Assembly: GCA_950022295.1 (NCBI GenBank)
Contig: OX465600.1
Coordinates: forward strand, 312,118,031 to 312,182,030
Direction of reading: 5' to 3'
Origin: Bromus sterilis
Lineage: Eukaryota; Streptophyta; Magnoliopsida; Poales; Poaceae
Length of the DNA stretch: 64,000 nt
A program made the translations under genes and the position numbers. Position 1 is the first letter of the stretch. Each line of letters starts with the position of its first letter. The notes beneath the pieces were generated by a model. It saw only the letters and a list, made by a program, of their open reading frames with translations, was not told where the DNA came from and did not search any database. This document shows positions 38,801 through 46,145 of the stretch, in pieces.

Positions 38801-41800
38801 CAGCTCCAACTTTCTATTAACCCCCGTCCGAGGGTTTTGCTTGCCAACCATGACCCAAGTCTATGACCTTAAGCAACTGGGCTAGCTCTAAGGCTCTGAA
38901 CAACTTGCATGGTGTTGTTCTATCGTCGACTAGCACCACATCTTCTCAAAGAGCATACACCATGGGATGTCCCCTTGTTTATCTCGTGTGACCTCATCCA
39001 TCACCAATGCGAAAATATAAGGGCTAAAAGTTGACCCTCGTGCAGTCCTATTTTGATTGGGAAGTAATCAGTGTCGCCATCGCTTGTTCGCACACTTGTC
39101 ACAACATTGTCGTACATATCCTTGATGAGGGTAGTGTACTTTGTTGGGAATTTTTGTTTTTCCAACGCCCACCACATGACCTTCCACGGTAACTTATTGT
39201 AGTCCTTCCCTAAGTCAATGAACACCATATGCAGGTCCTTATTATGCTCCTTGTATCTCTCCATAAGTTGCCATACCAGGAAAATAGCTTCCATGGTTGT
39301 ACTCCGAGGCATGAAACGACACTAACTTTTGGTCATGCGTGTCATTCTTCTTACGAGGTGCTCAATGAATCTCTCCCATAGCTTCATTGTATGGCTCATT
39401 AGCTTAATTCGGCGGTAATTAGTACAACTCTAAACATCCCCTTTGTTTTGAAGATTGATACTAATATACTCTGCCACATTTTTTCAAGCATCTTGTTTGA
39501 CGGAAAAATGAGCTTGAAAAGCTTGGTTAGCCATACTATCGCTTTGCCTCCAAGGCCTCTCCACACTTCGGTGGGGATATAGTCAGGGCCCATCGCCTTG
39601 CCTCCTTTCATCCTTATTGAAGCCTCCTTGACCTCGGCTTCCTAAATGCACCGCACAAAATGACTATTCATATCATCAAAGGAGTCATCCAGCTCAATGG
39701 TAGAGCTCCCATTCTCCTCATTGAAGACCTTGTCAAAGTATTGTCGCCATCTATCCTTGATTTCCCCGTCCTTCACCAAAAATTGATCTTCTTCGTCCTT
39801 GATGCATCTCAGTTGGTTGACATCCCTCGTCTTCCTCTCTCGGATCTTGGCCATCTTATAGATGTCCCTTTAATCTTTGTTCGTGCTTAAACACTAGTAG
39901 TGGTCCTAATACGCCCGCCCCTAGCTTCACTCACAGCTCGCTTTGTTGTCTTCTTCGCCACCTTGTATTTCTTTATGTTGTCTGCACTCCTATCCAGGTA
40001 TAGGTATCGAAAATAGATTTTCTTCTTCTTAATAGCCTTCTAGACATCCTCGTTCCACCACCAGGTATCTTTAGGTTCGACTCTACTACCCCTGGTTACC
40101 CCAAATCTTTTGAAGCTATCCTTCGAACGCAGGTGGCCATCTTCATCCACATATTGTTTGCATCACCTCCTTCCTCCCAATGGCCCTCCCAATGGCCCTC
40201 CTTCATGGCCATCTGGAAGCAAAAGTCAACCACCACAAGCTTATTATGTTGAGCGACAACACTCTCTCCATGTTTCACCTTACAATCTAGGAAAGCACGC
40301 CTATCTTCTCTTCTTGACAGGATAAAACCAATCTGTCTAGAGTCTTGTCCACTACTAAAAGTAACTAGATGAGATTCTCTCTTTATAAAGAAGGTGGTAG
40401 CTACGATTATGTCGTAGGCTAACAAAGCTTAAGACATCCTCTCCTTCTTGATTCCTGCAGCCATATCCAAAGCCCCCATGCACCCCTTCAAACCCTATGT
40501 TAGATGTGCCCACATGGCCATTAAGGTCTCCTCCTATGAAGAGCCGGTCAACAAGAGGTACACTCCTAACCAAGTCCTCCAGGCCTTCCCTGAACTCCAA
40601 CTTGGTGCTCTCAATGTGGCCTACTTGTAGGGCATAGGCGCTGATAACATTGAGAATCAAGTCCCCAACAACCAGTTTGACCAGGATAATCCGATCACCT
40701 TGCCTCTTGATGTCTACCACTCCATCCTTGAGGCTATTGTTGATCAAGATGCCCACTCCATTTTTGTTCGTAGTAGTTCCCGTGTTCCACAACTTGAAAC
40801 CGGTATCCTCCACCTCCTTTGCCTTTTGTCCCTTCCACTTGGTTTCTTGGATGCATAGGATATCAACACCTCTCCTCGCCGTTGCATCTACTAACTCCCG
40901 CAATAACATACCTGTAAGGGACCCCACGTTCCAACTCTATGCAAAATTGCGAATCCTTCTAGGCTCGACTAGCTTCCTTACCCTTCGCAGTCATCGAGTC
41001 AAATGCGAAGACCCTTGCTTATTTTTCACTACACCCGGGCGTCGATGTAGGACGCCACTAAGGAAGCGACGACCCGATCCTTGCTCTCTTGTCACCGTAT
41101 CCAGATCAAGATACGGCTAGCCACCAAGGGGGTGACGGCCCGACCCTTGCTCATTTTCCACCACACCCGGGTTCCGATATGGCGTGTCGCTAAGAGGGTT
41201 ACGCCCCAACGATGTTCTTTAAGGTTTCATATCCATAAGAGTAGTTGAGTTTTCACGTTGGCTCGCCAAGCCTATCACAACCCTCCTCCTTTACCCAGGC
41301 TTGGGACCGGTTATGTCTAAACAACAAAGGCGAAGTTGAGCTCACATACATGCATCGTTATAAAATTCCATGCCCAATTATAAAAGAATAACAATAAGTA
41401 TATAATTAAGAGGCTATGAAAATATGAGTGTGTGGAGGAGGGTATTACAATTGTGCATAACCATCAACTGCGTAGTTATGCAATTCGAGGAGGGTATCGA
41501 TGTGGATGTTCTTTTATAGATAAATATACTATCTCGAAAATAAAAAGAATTCAAACTTCTCGGAGCCTCTCTAGCAGACCCTTTATCTCCCGTGGAACTT
41601 TAAATAACCTTCAGTTTTTAGTTCTGTAAATGAAAAAAGCCTCGAATAGACACCTTATATGACCTTGGCCTTTAAAACTTTTTATGGTCTGGCCGGTAAA
41701 ACACCTTCCGGCCTTTACAAACACATATTGGGAGGCCGATCTGATCAGTATCATAGAAAAACTTGGCGGGAGGGAAGTTTCAGCTACAGTGCCTCCTGTC

Positions 41801-44800
41801 CTCGCCGCCGCCGGAGATCGATTCCACCATACGCACCGCCTTCACTCCAATTTCAACATGGAATCGCTCCCGCCAGCGCATCTCAGCCGATCCCAGCCAT
41901 CTCAACATGGAATCTCTGCAAGTTGACAACAACAACAACAACTGTGCACTGGGCAAATCACGCTGGGAGACTAGGAGACGCGACGTAGCCAGATTTGAGC
42001 TAGTTAGAAGTACTGGTCCACATTTAAAAGTCGTGGGATACTGGCGGGATGACCAGATGGCCGAAGGCAGGATGGATCGATGGGGGAAGAAGAAGACCAT
42101 GGGGATGAAAGAGGGAAAAAATTCCATAAGAATATTCGGAAGAATATTCGATTTTGTAGTTTAACGTTGCTTAATCTATTCTCATTGGGCTATTTTTACC
42201 CCTTAAAATTGTTTTAATGTTCCCCTTAGACACGTTTTAAGGGGTGAATTTGTAAGCAATCCGTTAGAGATGCTCTAACATGTGATGCTTTTGCTGCAGA
42301 GTGATGTTTGGCGGGACAAAGCTACGCTCACGATGCATGACTTAGTGCATGACCTTGCAAGAAAAATCTTGGCTCATCAAATTGACATTGGAGGAAACAA
42401 ATGTCGTTATGCATTGCTCATGGATTGTAAGAACTCATTGAAAAATTCGGTGACTTACCCTGCATTAATAAAGACGCTTCATTATCGGGGTTGTGGAGAA
42501 ATAGAACTTTCTGATGACTGGTTTTCAGAAGCTAAGGGCCTCCATGTTTTAGATTTAAGTGAATGCTTCCTTATACATAAGTTACCAGGTTCCATTGGTC
42601 AACTGAAGCAGCTGAGGTTTCTTACTGCTCCAGGGATACAAGATGAGATGATTCCTAATTTTATCACCGAGCTCTCACATTTAAATTACCTCAACATCAG
42701 AAGCTCCCGTTATATCTCAGCATTGCCAGAGTCAATTGGTGCTATTAAAGGTCTGAGGCATCTTGATTTATCATTTTGCAGGGGAATACATGAAGTCCCA
42801 AAGTCATTCGCAGAGCTGAAGCAGCTGGTGTATCTGGATTTGACACATTGTTTTGTCGATCCATATAGTTGTGTGGATCCACACTGTTGTAAGGATCTAT
42901 CAGACGCTTTGGGTGGTTTTACCAAACTTGAATATCTGAATTTATCAAGGGGACAAACTAAGGAAAATGCACATCCCAGAGTGATGCCAGAGGCCTTCAG
43001 TAAACTTGGAAAGCTGAGGTATCTAGAATTATCATTCCAGTCTATGGCCGAATCGGAAGGTCAAATTGGCAGCTTGCTTGGATCTATCAGCAAACTTTCC
43101 AGTCTAGAGCATTTGGACTTGTCTTGGAATACTCAGATTTCCAGTATACCAGAAAGTATAGGCAACCTCAAACACCTTCATACATTCAACCTCTCGCTCT
43201 GCGATAACCTAAAGATTCTTCCTGACAGTATGGATCAGATGGTTAGCCTGAAGATTCTTAATGTACGGGGCTGCATCAAATTAGATGTATCCATGCTCCG
43301 TCGGTTAAATATTGCCTTGTTATTACCACACTTTCTGGTGCGTGTTTGTAGTGATAAATGTAGCAATATCAGCTTGCTTGAGCCTACAAATCCTCATGAG
43401 CTGACGATAGATAGACTTGAAAATGTAAAGTCTGCAAAAGAGGCACAATCTATAAAACTGATAGAGAAAGAAAAAATTTGTAAGATGAAATTTCAGTGGA
43501 CTGTAGCTGCTGAAAGGTTTGTGGATGACAAGGAGGTGTTGGAAAAATTAGTACCACCCAGCAGTGTATCTAGATTGACTATAGGCGGTTACAGGAGTGC
43601 CATCTTTCCTGATTGGCTTACGGATATTGGGCAGTATCTCCCTTATCTTTCGAAGTTAAATTTGAGTGATTTTTCTAACTGCAACAAGCTACGGCTACTC
43701 GGTCGACTACCAAACCTAGCAGAACTGGGTCTACACCGGATGAATAGTTTGGAAGAGTGGAGCACGGAATATACCAGTGGTGAGGACAGTGCAAATGCCC
43801 TCATCGTCCCTAAGCTTTGGAAATTGACCATAGAGCAATGTTCCAGGTTGACAATAAAACCATTTATTTCGAGAGCTCTATGGGATTTGAATATAATAGA
43901 TTGTGATGATGTGACTACCTCACCTGAGATGATCGAATGCCTCTCCTCACTCAAATCATTGTCCCTAACTCTAGGAGACGCCGACTATGCAGAACTGCCG
44001 AGATGGTTGTTTCGGCTTGCCTCTCTCCAGTACCTGAGTATAACAAACCTGAAGCTAGAGAATCTGGATGGAGACACAAGGAAACTCACACGTCTCAAGT
44101 CACTATGTCTGATTGGTTGCAACAACATGACATCACTACCGGAGTGGTTAGGAGAGCTTACCTGTCTCAGCAATCTGACGATTGAGCACTGCGAGGGGAT
44201 CAGGTCTTTGCCAGATAGTATACAACAACCACCGAGTAAGCTTACATCTCTAAGAATTCGTCACTGCCCTGCACTAATCAAATTGTGCATATTAGAGAAG
44301 AGCAAGATGGAGGCATGTCTTTTCGGAGAAAAAAAGATGGAGGTAAGTGCCTACGAAACTATCTGTTGTATTTACATTCTCTAAACACATGTTTTTATGA
44401 GTGTATTTGCTAATAATGATAAGCGTCGCATTAGATGTATATTGCTGAGTGAAATACGTGCTCTGTCGTTATAATCACTGTTTATGTTGTTCAGTTCATC
44501 AAAGAATCAGAGGACTCCATAATTTGGAAGGAAACATCAGACGACTCTTATTTGTACGGGGACACATCAGAAGACTCATATGATGAGGACGATGAAGAAG
44601 AAGAAGAATACGACATTACCACTACCAGTCAGGTGCCATATTTCTCCCATCTTACCGCTGGGACCTCTCTCGTGGAGCGCGACACGACGCCCACTTTGCA
44701 GCTGTTCCCCACCGAGCCGACGGAGATCGGCCCCAGGAACTCGAGGCAGCCGGATACGGATATCGTCGACCTTGAGGACGCGCCGATCATCAGCAAGAAG

Positions 44801-44920
44801 ATGAGGACGAAGCTGGAGCTGTGGACCTGGGAGCAGGACCAGGAGGCCACCATCTTCTCGGAAGGCAACGCCAGTTCTCCACCTGTGTCTAGCGTCCATA
44901 TCAACTCGCCTTGGATGTAG
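10871..44920 (+). CDS. Tsn1-like: Kinase-NB-ARC-LRR fusion disease resistance-like protein (Tsn1-like), 8 exons, 1518 aa
   Basis: Join: 10871-10975, 11050-11311, 11405-11639, 11736-11883, 20122-20307, 31618-32769, 42300-44342, 44495-44920 (4557 nt with stop). All introns are GT-AG and all phases agree (0,1,2,0,0,0,0), with no internal stop. Residues 1-312 are a Ser/Thr kinase, about 390-710 NB-ARC, 711-1377 LRR, and 1378-1518 an acidic tail. There is no coiled-coil, TIR or transmembrane segment; the kinase takes the place of the usual CC domain, so an intracellular immune-receptor role is inferred. Wheat Tsn1, which mediates sensitivity to the effector ToxA, has this domain order and (from memory) eight exons and about 1490 residues, so this is a homologue. 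Here the gene spans 34 kb because introns 4, 5 and 6 are filled with transposons. Effector recognition cannot be inferred from sequence. Confidence 0.88.
12228..12680. mobile_element. hAT-type MITE in intron 4, 453 bp
   Basis: The left end is CAATGGTTTAAATAGCGG and the right end is the complement of CAAAGTTTCAAATAGCC. The 8-bp flanks GTGTGACT and ATGTAACT match at 6 of 8 positions, as expected of an aged hAT target duplication. Internal TATAGCG / TTAGCGG phrases recur, as in the related element at 45017. Confidence 0.6.
12909..13191. mobile_element. Tourist-type MITE in intron 4, 283 bp
   Basis: Inverted ends GACAAACCATTGTGGGGAGT and the complement of ACTCTCACTGTGGATAGTC are flanked by TTA at 12906-12908 and 13192-13194. 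Confidence 0.75.
13195..14877. other. Intron 4 sequence, no gene seen
   Basis: AT-rich. Repeated TTGACGTAC / GTTGGCGCA phrases at 14410-14540 look like remnants of a CACTA-type miniature element, but no paired termini were found. Confidence 0.5.
14878..15231 (+). pseudogene. petD: Plastid petD 3' fragment inserted in intron 4 (NUPT)
   Basis: Conceptual translation gives the C-terminal half of cytochrome b6/f subunit IV: TPLEILLEWYL, then VFQILHTVPNKLLGVLL, VSVPTGLL and NVNKFQN. After a +1 frameshift in the T run at 15062 it continues with LIGIVVALWLGI and LPIDKSLT. An in-frame stop follows LT where the plastid protein goes on for a few residues. The inverted repeat GGTATCTAGG (15186-15195) / CCTAGATACC (15222-15231) looks like the petD 3' stem-loop. 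Many substitutions and the frameshift make it a nonfunctional, fairly old nuclear copy. Confidence 0.85.
15296..15440. repeat. Tandem ~75 bp repeat, about two copies
   Basis: The phrases GAGCA(T/C)AGTA, TTCACATCCTACTA and AGGACCT(A/C)CTC recur in the same order, with a partial third unit ending at 15440. Confidence 0.6.
16268..17180. mobile_element. CACTA-type nonautonomous element in intron 4, 913 bp
   Basis: The left end is CACTAATAGAAAAACTTA and the right end is the complement of CACTAGTACAGAAAAGCTTA. The flanks are TAA and TAG. The middle (about 16640-16920) is a GC-rich degenerate array of roughly 30-35 bp units built on GGCGAGC and GACA phrases. That array creates long open frames in several registers without being coding. 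Confidence 0.6.
17181..19193. other. Intron 4 sequence, no gene seen
   Basis: AT-rich sequence. Several overlapping open frames at 18360-18780 on both strands have no recognisable domain. Confidence 0.5.
19194..19912. mobile_element. Complete CACTA-type miniature element in intron 4, 719 bp
   Basis: It starts CACTAGTAGAAAAAGGC and ends with the complement of CACTAGTAGAAAACAGGGC. A perfect 3-bp TAA duplication flanks it (19191-19193 and 19913-19915). Many subterminal TCCCGGTT / AACCGGGA repeats lie inside in both orientations. There is no transposase. Confidence 0.8.
20122..20307 (+). CDS. Tsn1-like: Tsn1-like exon 5: C-terminal lobe of the kinase
   Basis: Sixty-two codons, phase 0 at both ends, between acceptor TTTCGTAG and donor CAG|GTATGA. 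The translation contains HTCIDIAMRCRKPDRDERPT, the conserved kinase subdomain XI segment with its invariant arginine, then IAEVIDILNKTE. It lies 8.2 kb downstream of exon 4, so it is easily missed. Joined to exon 4 (ending VALQQ) it completes the kinase. Retention of intron 5 would stop translation at the second intronic codon (GTA TGA). Confidence 0.88.
20308..22437. other. Start of intron 5, no gene seen
   Basis: Noncoding. A Helitron-like terminus on the minus strand is suggested at 21561-21590 (hairpin CCGT...ACGG followed by CTAG|T). An inverted pair at about 22110-22225 (GATCCTCTACTGTAA / TTACAGCAGAGGATT) suggests another small TIR element. Confidence 0.4.
22931..23314 (-). repeat. 3' LTR of Copia B
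   Basis: It spans from TGTTAGTCTCTG at the right to CTACTCA at the left (minus strand). The segment 23207-23305 matches the U3 part of the other LTR at 26822-26925. Confidence 0.7.
24000..24842 (-). pseudogene. Copia B reverse transcriptase
   Basis: This is a long open stretch of Copia-type reverse transcriptase: WIFKVK, LVAKGYAQQQGVDF, FAPVARMETVR, MDVKSVFLN, LYSLHQAPHAW and YVDDLNITGS. The YVDD active-site motif is intact, but AFLNG is changed and the neighbouring frames are broken. It acts, when intact, in reverse transcription of the retrotransposon RNA. It is one segment of a defective polyprotein, not a host gene. Confidence 0.85.
25984..26216. mobile_element. hAT-type MITE, 233 bp, in the gag of Copia B
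   Basis: The inverted ends CAGGGTTTTGAATTTCG and CGAAAATCAAAACCCTG are flanked by a perfect 8-bp duplication, ATCTGCAC (25976-25983 and 26217-26224). Inside, a roughly 60-bp phrase containing AAAAATAACCAAAACCGAAA occurs twice. Confidence 0.85.
26502..26971 (-). repeat. 5' LTR of Copia B, shortened and carrying a SINE
   Basis: Only about 150 bp of U3-like sequence (26822-26971) and a short stub next to the primer site remain. The SINE at 26521-26821 occupies the place of the rest of the LTR. Confidence 0.55.
26521..26821 (+). mobile_element. tRNA-derived SINE, copy 1
   Basis: The head CTGTGGTTGAGTTGGTTAGG resembles a pol III A box and AGAGTTTAAATCC a B box. The element ends in an A run. A close copy lies at 63047-63351. 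It carries no coding capacity. Confidence 0.65.
27960..28214. mobile_element. CACTA-type miniature element remnant within Copia X
   Basis: The right end is the complement of CACTAGTAGGAAAAGG. The interior carries GGCGTG and GGCACTATT phrases seen in related elements (also near 45590). The left end is uncertain. Confidence 0.35.
31381..31474. mobile_element. Stowaway MITE, 94 bp, near the end of intron 5
   Basis: Classic ends CTCCCTCCGATCC and the complement of CTCCCTCCGATTC, with TA duplications at 31379-31380 and 31475-31476. It folds into a near-perfect hairpin 143 bp ahead of exon 6. Confidence 0.92.
31618..32769 (+). CDS. Tsn1-like: Tsn1-like exon 6: NB-ARC domain
   Basis: 384 codons (residues 313-696), acceptor TTTTTGCAG, donor TCG|GTGAGT, phase 0 at both ends. 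After about 75 residues of linker come the P-loop GIGGIGKTT (408-416), RNBS-A with AWIYVSQ (433-439), Walker B KKILIVLDDVWE (477-488), RNBS-B VTTRDEA, a GGVALA version of the usual GLPLA motif (about 572-577) and RNBS-D CFSYCAVFPKG (636-646). The P-loop and both Walker B aspartates are intact, so ATP/ADP binding is plausible. The linker is too short for a CC domain. Confidence 0.92.
33205..33473. mobile_element. MITE in intron 6
   Basis: A decayed inverted pair, with ACCGTAATGGATACTATC at left and the complement of ACCCTCCTAATGGGTATC at right. Long internal palindromic phrases on GATACTA/TAGTATC resemble the element at 4338. Confidence 0.5.
33990..37540 (-). mobile_element. L1-type LINE, degenerate, intron 6
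   Basis: On the minus strand, 37492-37160 encodes the end of an AP endonuclease (GDFNIIQDPQDKRNS, RTGAWFTWTNR). 35900-35680 encodes a decayed reverse transcriptase segment (VMQLVFSGRMAVNINGTIG, LVVDALLAIL). Zinc-finger/RNase H-like remnants continue to about 34000. There are many frameshifts, and the exact ends were not resolved. Confidence 0.65.
38081..41335 (-). mobile_element. RTE-clade LINE, full length, 3255 bp, intron 6
   Basis: It is flanked by a perfect 17-bp duplication, TTGAGCTCACATACATG (38064-38080 and 41336-41352). On the minus strand, 40927-40355 is an endonuclease (DILCIQETKWKG, LFIGGDLNGHVG), 39611-39001 is reverse transcriptase (GPDYIPTEVW, DLHMVFIDLGKDYNKLP), and 38801-38559 is the conserved C-terminal part (FRYLGSML). 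The 3' end carries a trinucleotide/AAC repeat (38086-38122), typical of RTE tails. Frameshifts and stops make it inactive. Confidence 0.88.
41563..42275. mobile_element. TIR element ending 24 bp before exon 7
   Basis: The left end GAGCCTCTCTAGCAGACC and the right end, the complement of GAGCATCTCTAACGGATT, match the family at 7721 and 58297. TAA follows the right end; the left TAA is not preserved. No transposase was recognised. Confidence 0.5.
42300..44342 (+). CDS. Tsn1-like: Tsn1-like exon 7: MHD motif and LRR domain
   Basis: 681 uninterrupted codons (residues 697-1377), acceptor TTGCTGCAG, donor GAG|GTAAGT. It opens with the end of NB-ARC, including an intact MHD motif in LTMHDLVHDLA (MHD 708-710). 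About twenty leucine-rich repeats follow, such as LHVLDLSECFLIHKLP, LRHLDLSFCRGIHEVP and LEHLDLSWNTQISSIPES, then a central less regular part and further repeats to the end. The arrangement is that of CC-NB-LRR proteins of grasses. LRRs usually carry recognition specificity and autoinhibition. Confidence 0.92.
44495..44920 (+). CDS. Tsn1-like: Tsn1-like exon 8: acidic C-terminal tail
   Basis: 141 codons plus TAG, acceptor TTGTTCAG after a 152-bp intron. The tail starts FIKESEDS. It contains a run of acidic residues (about 1400-1417, DSYDEDDEEEEEYD) and continues as a low-complexity Ser/Thr/Pro-rich segment ending SPWM. No known domain was recognised. GC content is clearly higher than in exons 1-7, which could reflect separate origin. 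Confidence 0.82.
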   Translation, partial: FIKESEDSIIWKETSDDSYLYGDTSEDSYDEDDEEEEEYDITTTSQVPYFSHLTAGTSLVERDTTPTLQLFPTEPTEIGPRNSRQPDTDIVDLEDAPIISKKMRTKLELWTWEQDQEATIFSEGNASSPPVSSVHINSPWM

Positions 44921-45016
44921 GTTGCTTCGATCGGCTGGAGGAGTTTACTTATCCTGTACGCATGCTTGTTTCTCCTCTGCCTTCTCATGAAGAAACTTTG
45001 TAATTTCATATTTAAC

Positions 45017-45156
45017 CATAGTTTTAAATAGTCAGCTATAGCCCCGAAAATAGCCTTTTCAACACGATACCGTTAAATGGTATCATGTACAAATAGTCCG
45101 CTATAGCTTATTTGAAAGTCAACAGTGATTTGCCAGAGGCCCTATTTAAAACACTG
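45017..45156. mobile_element. hAT-type MITE, 140 bp, just past the Tsn1-like stop
   Basis: The left end CATAGTTTTAAATAG and the right end, the complement of CAGTGTTTTAAATAG, are flanked by TATTTAAC and TAGTTAAC (7 of 8 match). It starts 97 bp after the stop codon and may lie within the 3' UTR. It is related to 12228-12680. Confidence 0.75.
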
Positions 45157-45159
45157 TAG

Positions 45160-46135
45160 TTAACCACTAATTACTACTGGAAAAACGGCGTTACTGCATT
45201 CTTTCCTATTTACCGAGTTTGAGACCACGGGATCACGGTAAATGAGCGGTTTATTGAGGGCTTGACTCCGGGAACTAAAGCTCTCAACAGCGATGGCTGT
45301 TAGCCGTCTGCCCAACGAAAAGCAATCAGCAGCGATGGCTGTTAGCCATCTTCCAATGAAAAGCATTAAGGAAACAGAAAGGACTCGGCTTCTGTCACAA
45401 TAGAAATCGAAAATGGAGGCGACTTAGCTACACTTGCTTATATAAGGCAAAAATTCTATCCACAAGGTTAGACATACTTTAAGAAGCAACAGATCGTGAC
45501 GCATGAGTACTTGAGGTGAATTAATGACCATTGCCCTTCTTTGTTCAGATCTTATCTTTTTAGAAAATAGTTACTTATAGGAAAAAGGTTTATCGCCAAC
45601 TTTAAGTACTGACACGTCAATTTGAATCCATGTCAATGCTATTTTTTAAATAGTGTTGTCGTGCCACTTTTTCGTACGACGCCAAAGATATGTTGTAATT
45701 GATGGTGTGTAAATTGTGTTGAATGCCACTTATAAGTGGGACTCATCTTTCTGCCCAGTCGCAATATACCGGTGGCGTGGGAATAAAGCGCACCACTGCA
45801 CTATTATTATTATGGATGGCGTTTCACAAGCTAGAACAAGATACTTAATTGAGAGATAAAACTTATTAAAAATCGAAGTTAGAGCCGGCTTCCGCCTAGG
45901 TGGGGCGTCACTGTAATTCATATTGAGTTCATTTTTAAAATCGTTGAGCTCTTCCCTTTTCAGTTCAATTTTCCATTATCAAAGTATTCGTATTGAACAC
46001 TTTTGTACTGCTAATTTGTAACACTCTGAATTTGCGCTCTGTCTATAGTTAATTTTTTTTCTTCGGTTAGCTGAATTTCGAATCTGTCTACAGCTGTGTG
46101 TATTTAACTGAATTTTTGTTTGCAGACGTGTGCTG
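45160..46135. other. Intergenic, no gene seen
   Basis: 45570-45640 resembles the CACTA-type remnant at 28170-28205 (GGTTTATCGCCAAC phrase). Two similar units with AGCGATGGCTGTTAGCC occur at 45280-45360. Confidence 0.4.
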
Positions 46136-46145
46136 ATCCTGCTCC

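Noticed and set aside
41659..42164. Plus-strand frames upstream of exon 7 as an extra exon
   Set aside because: They lie within the TIR element at 41563-42275, overlap in different registers and have no domain.
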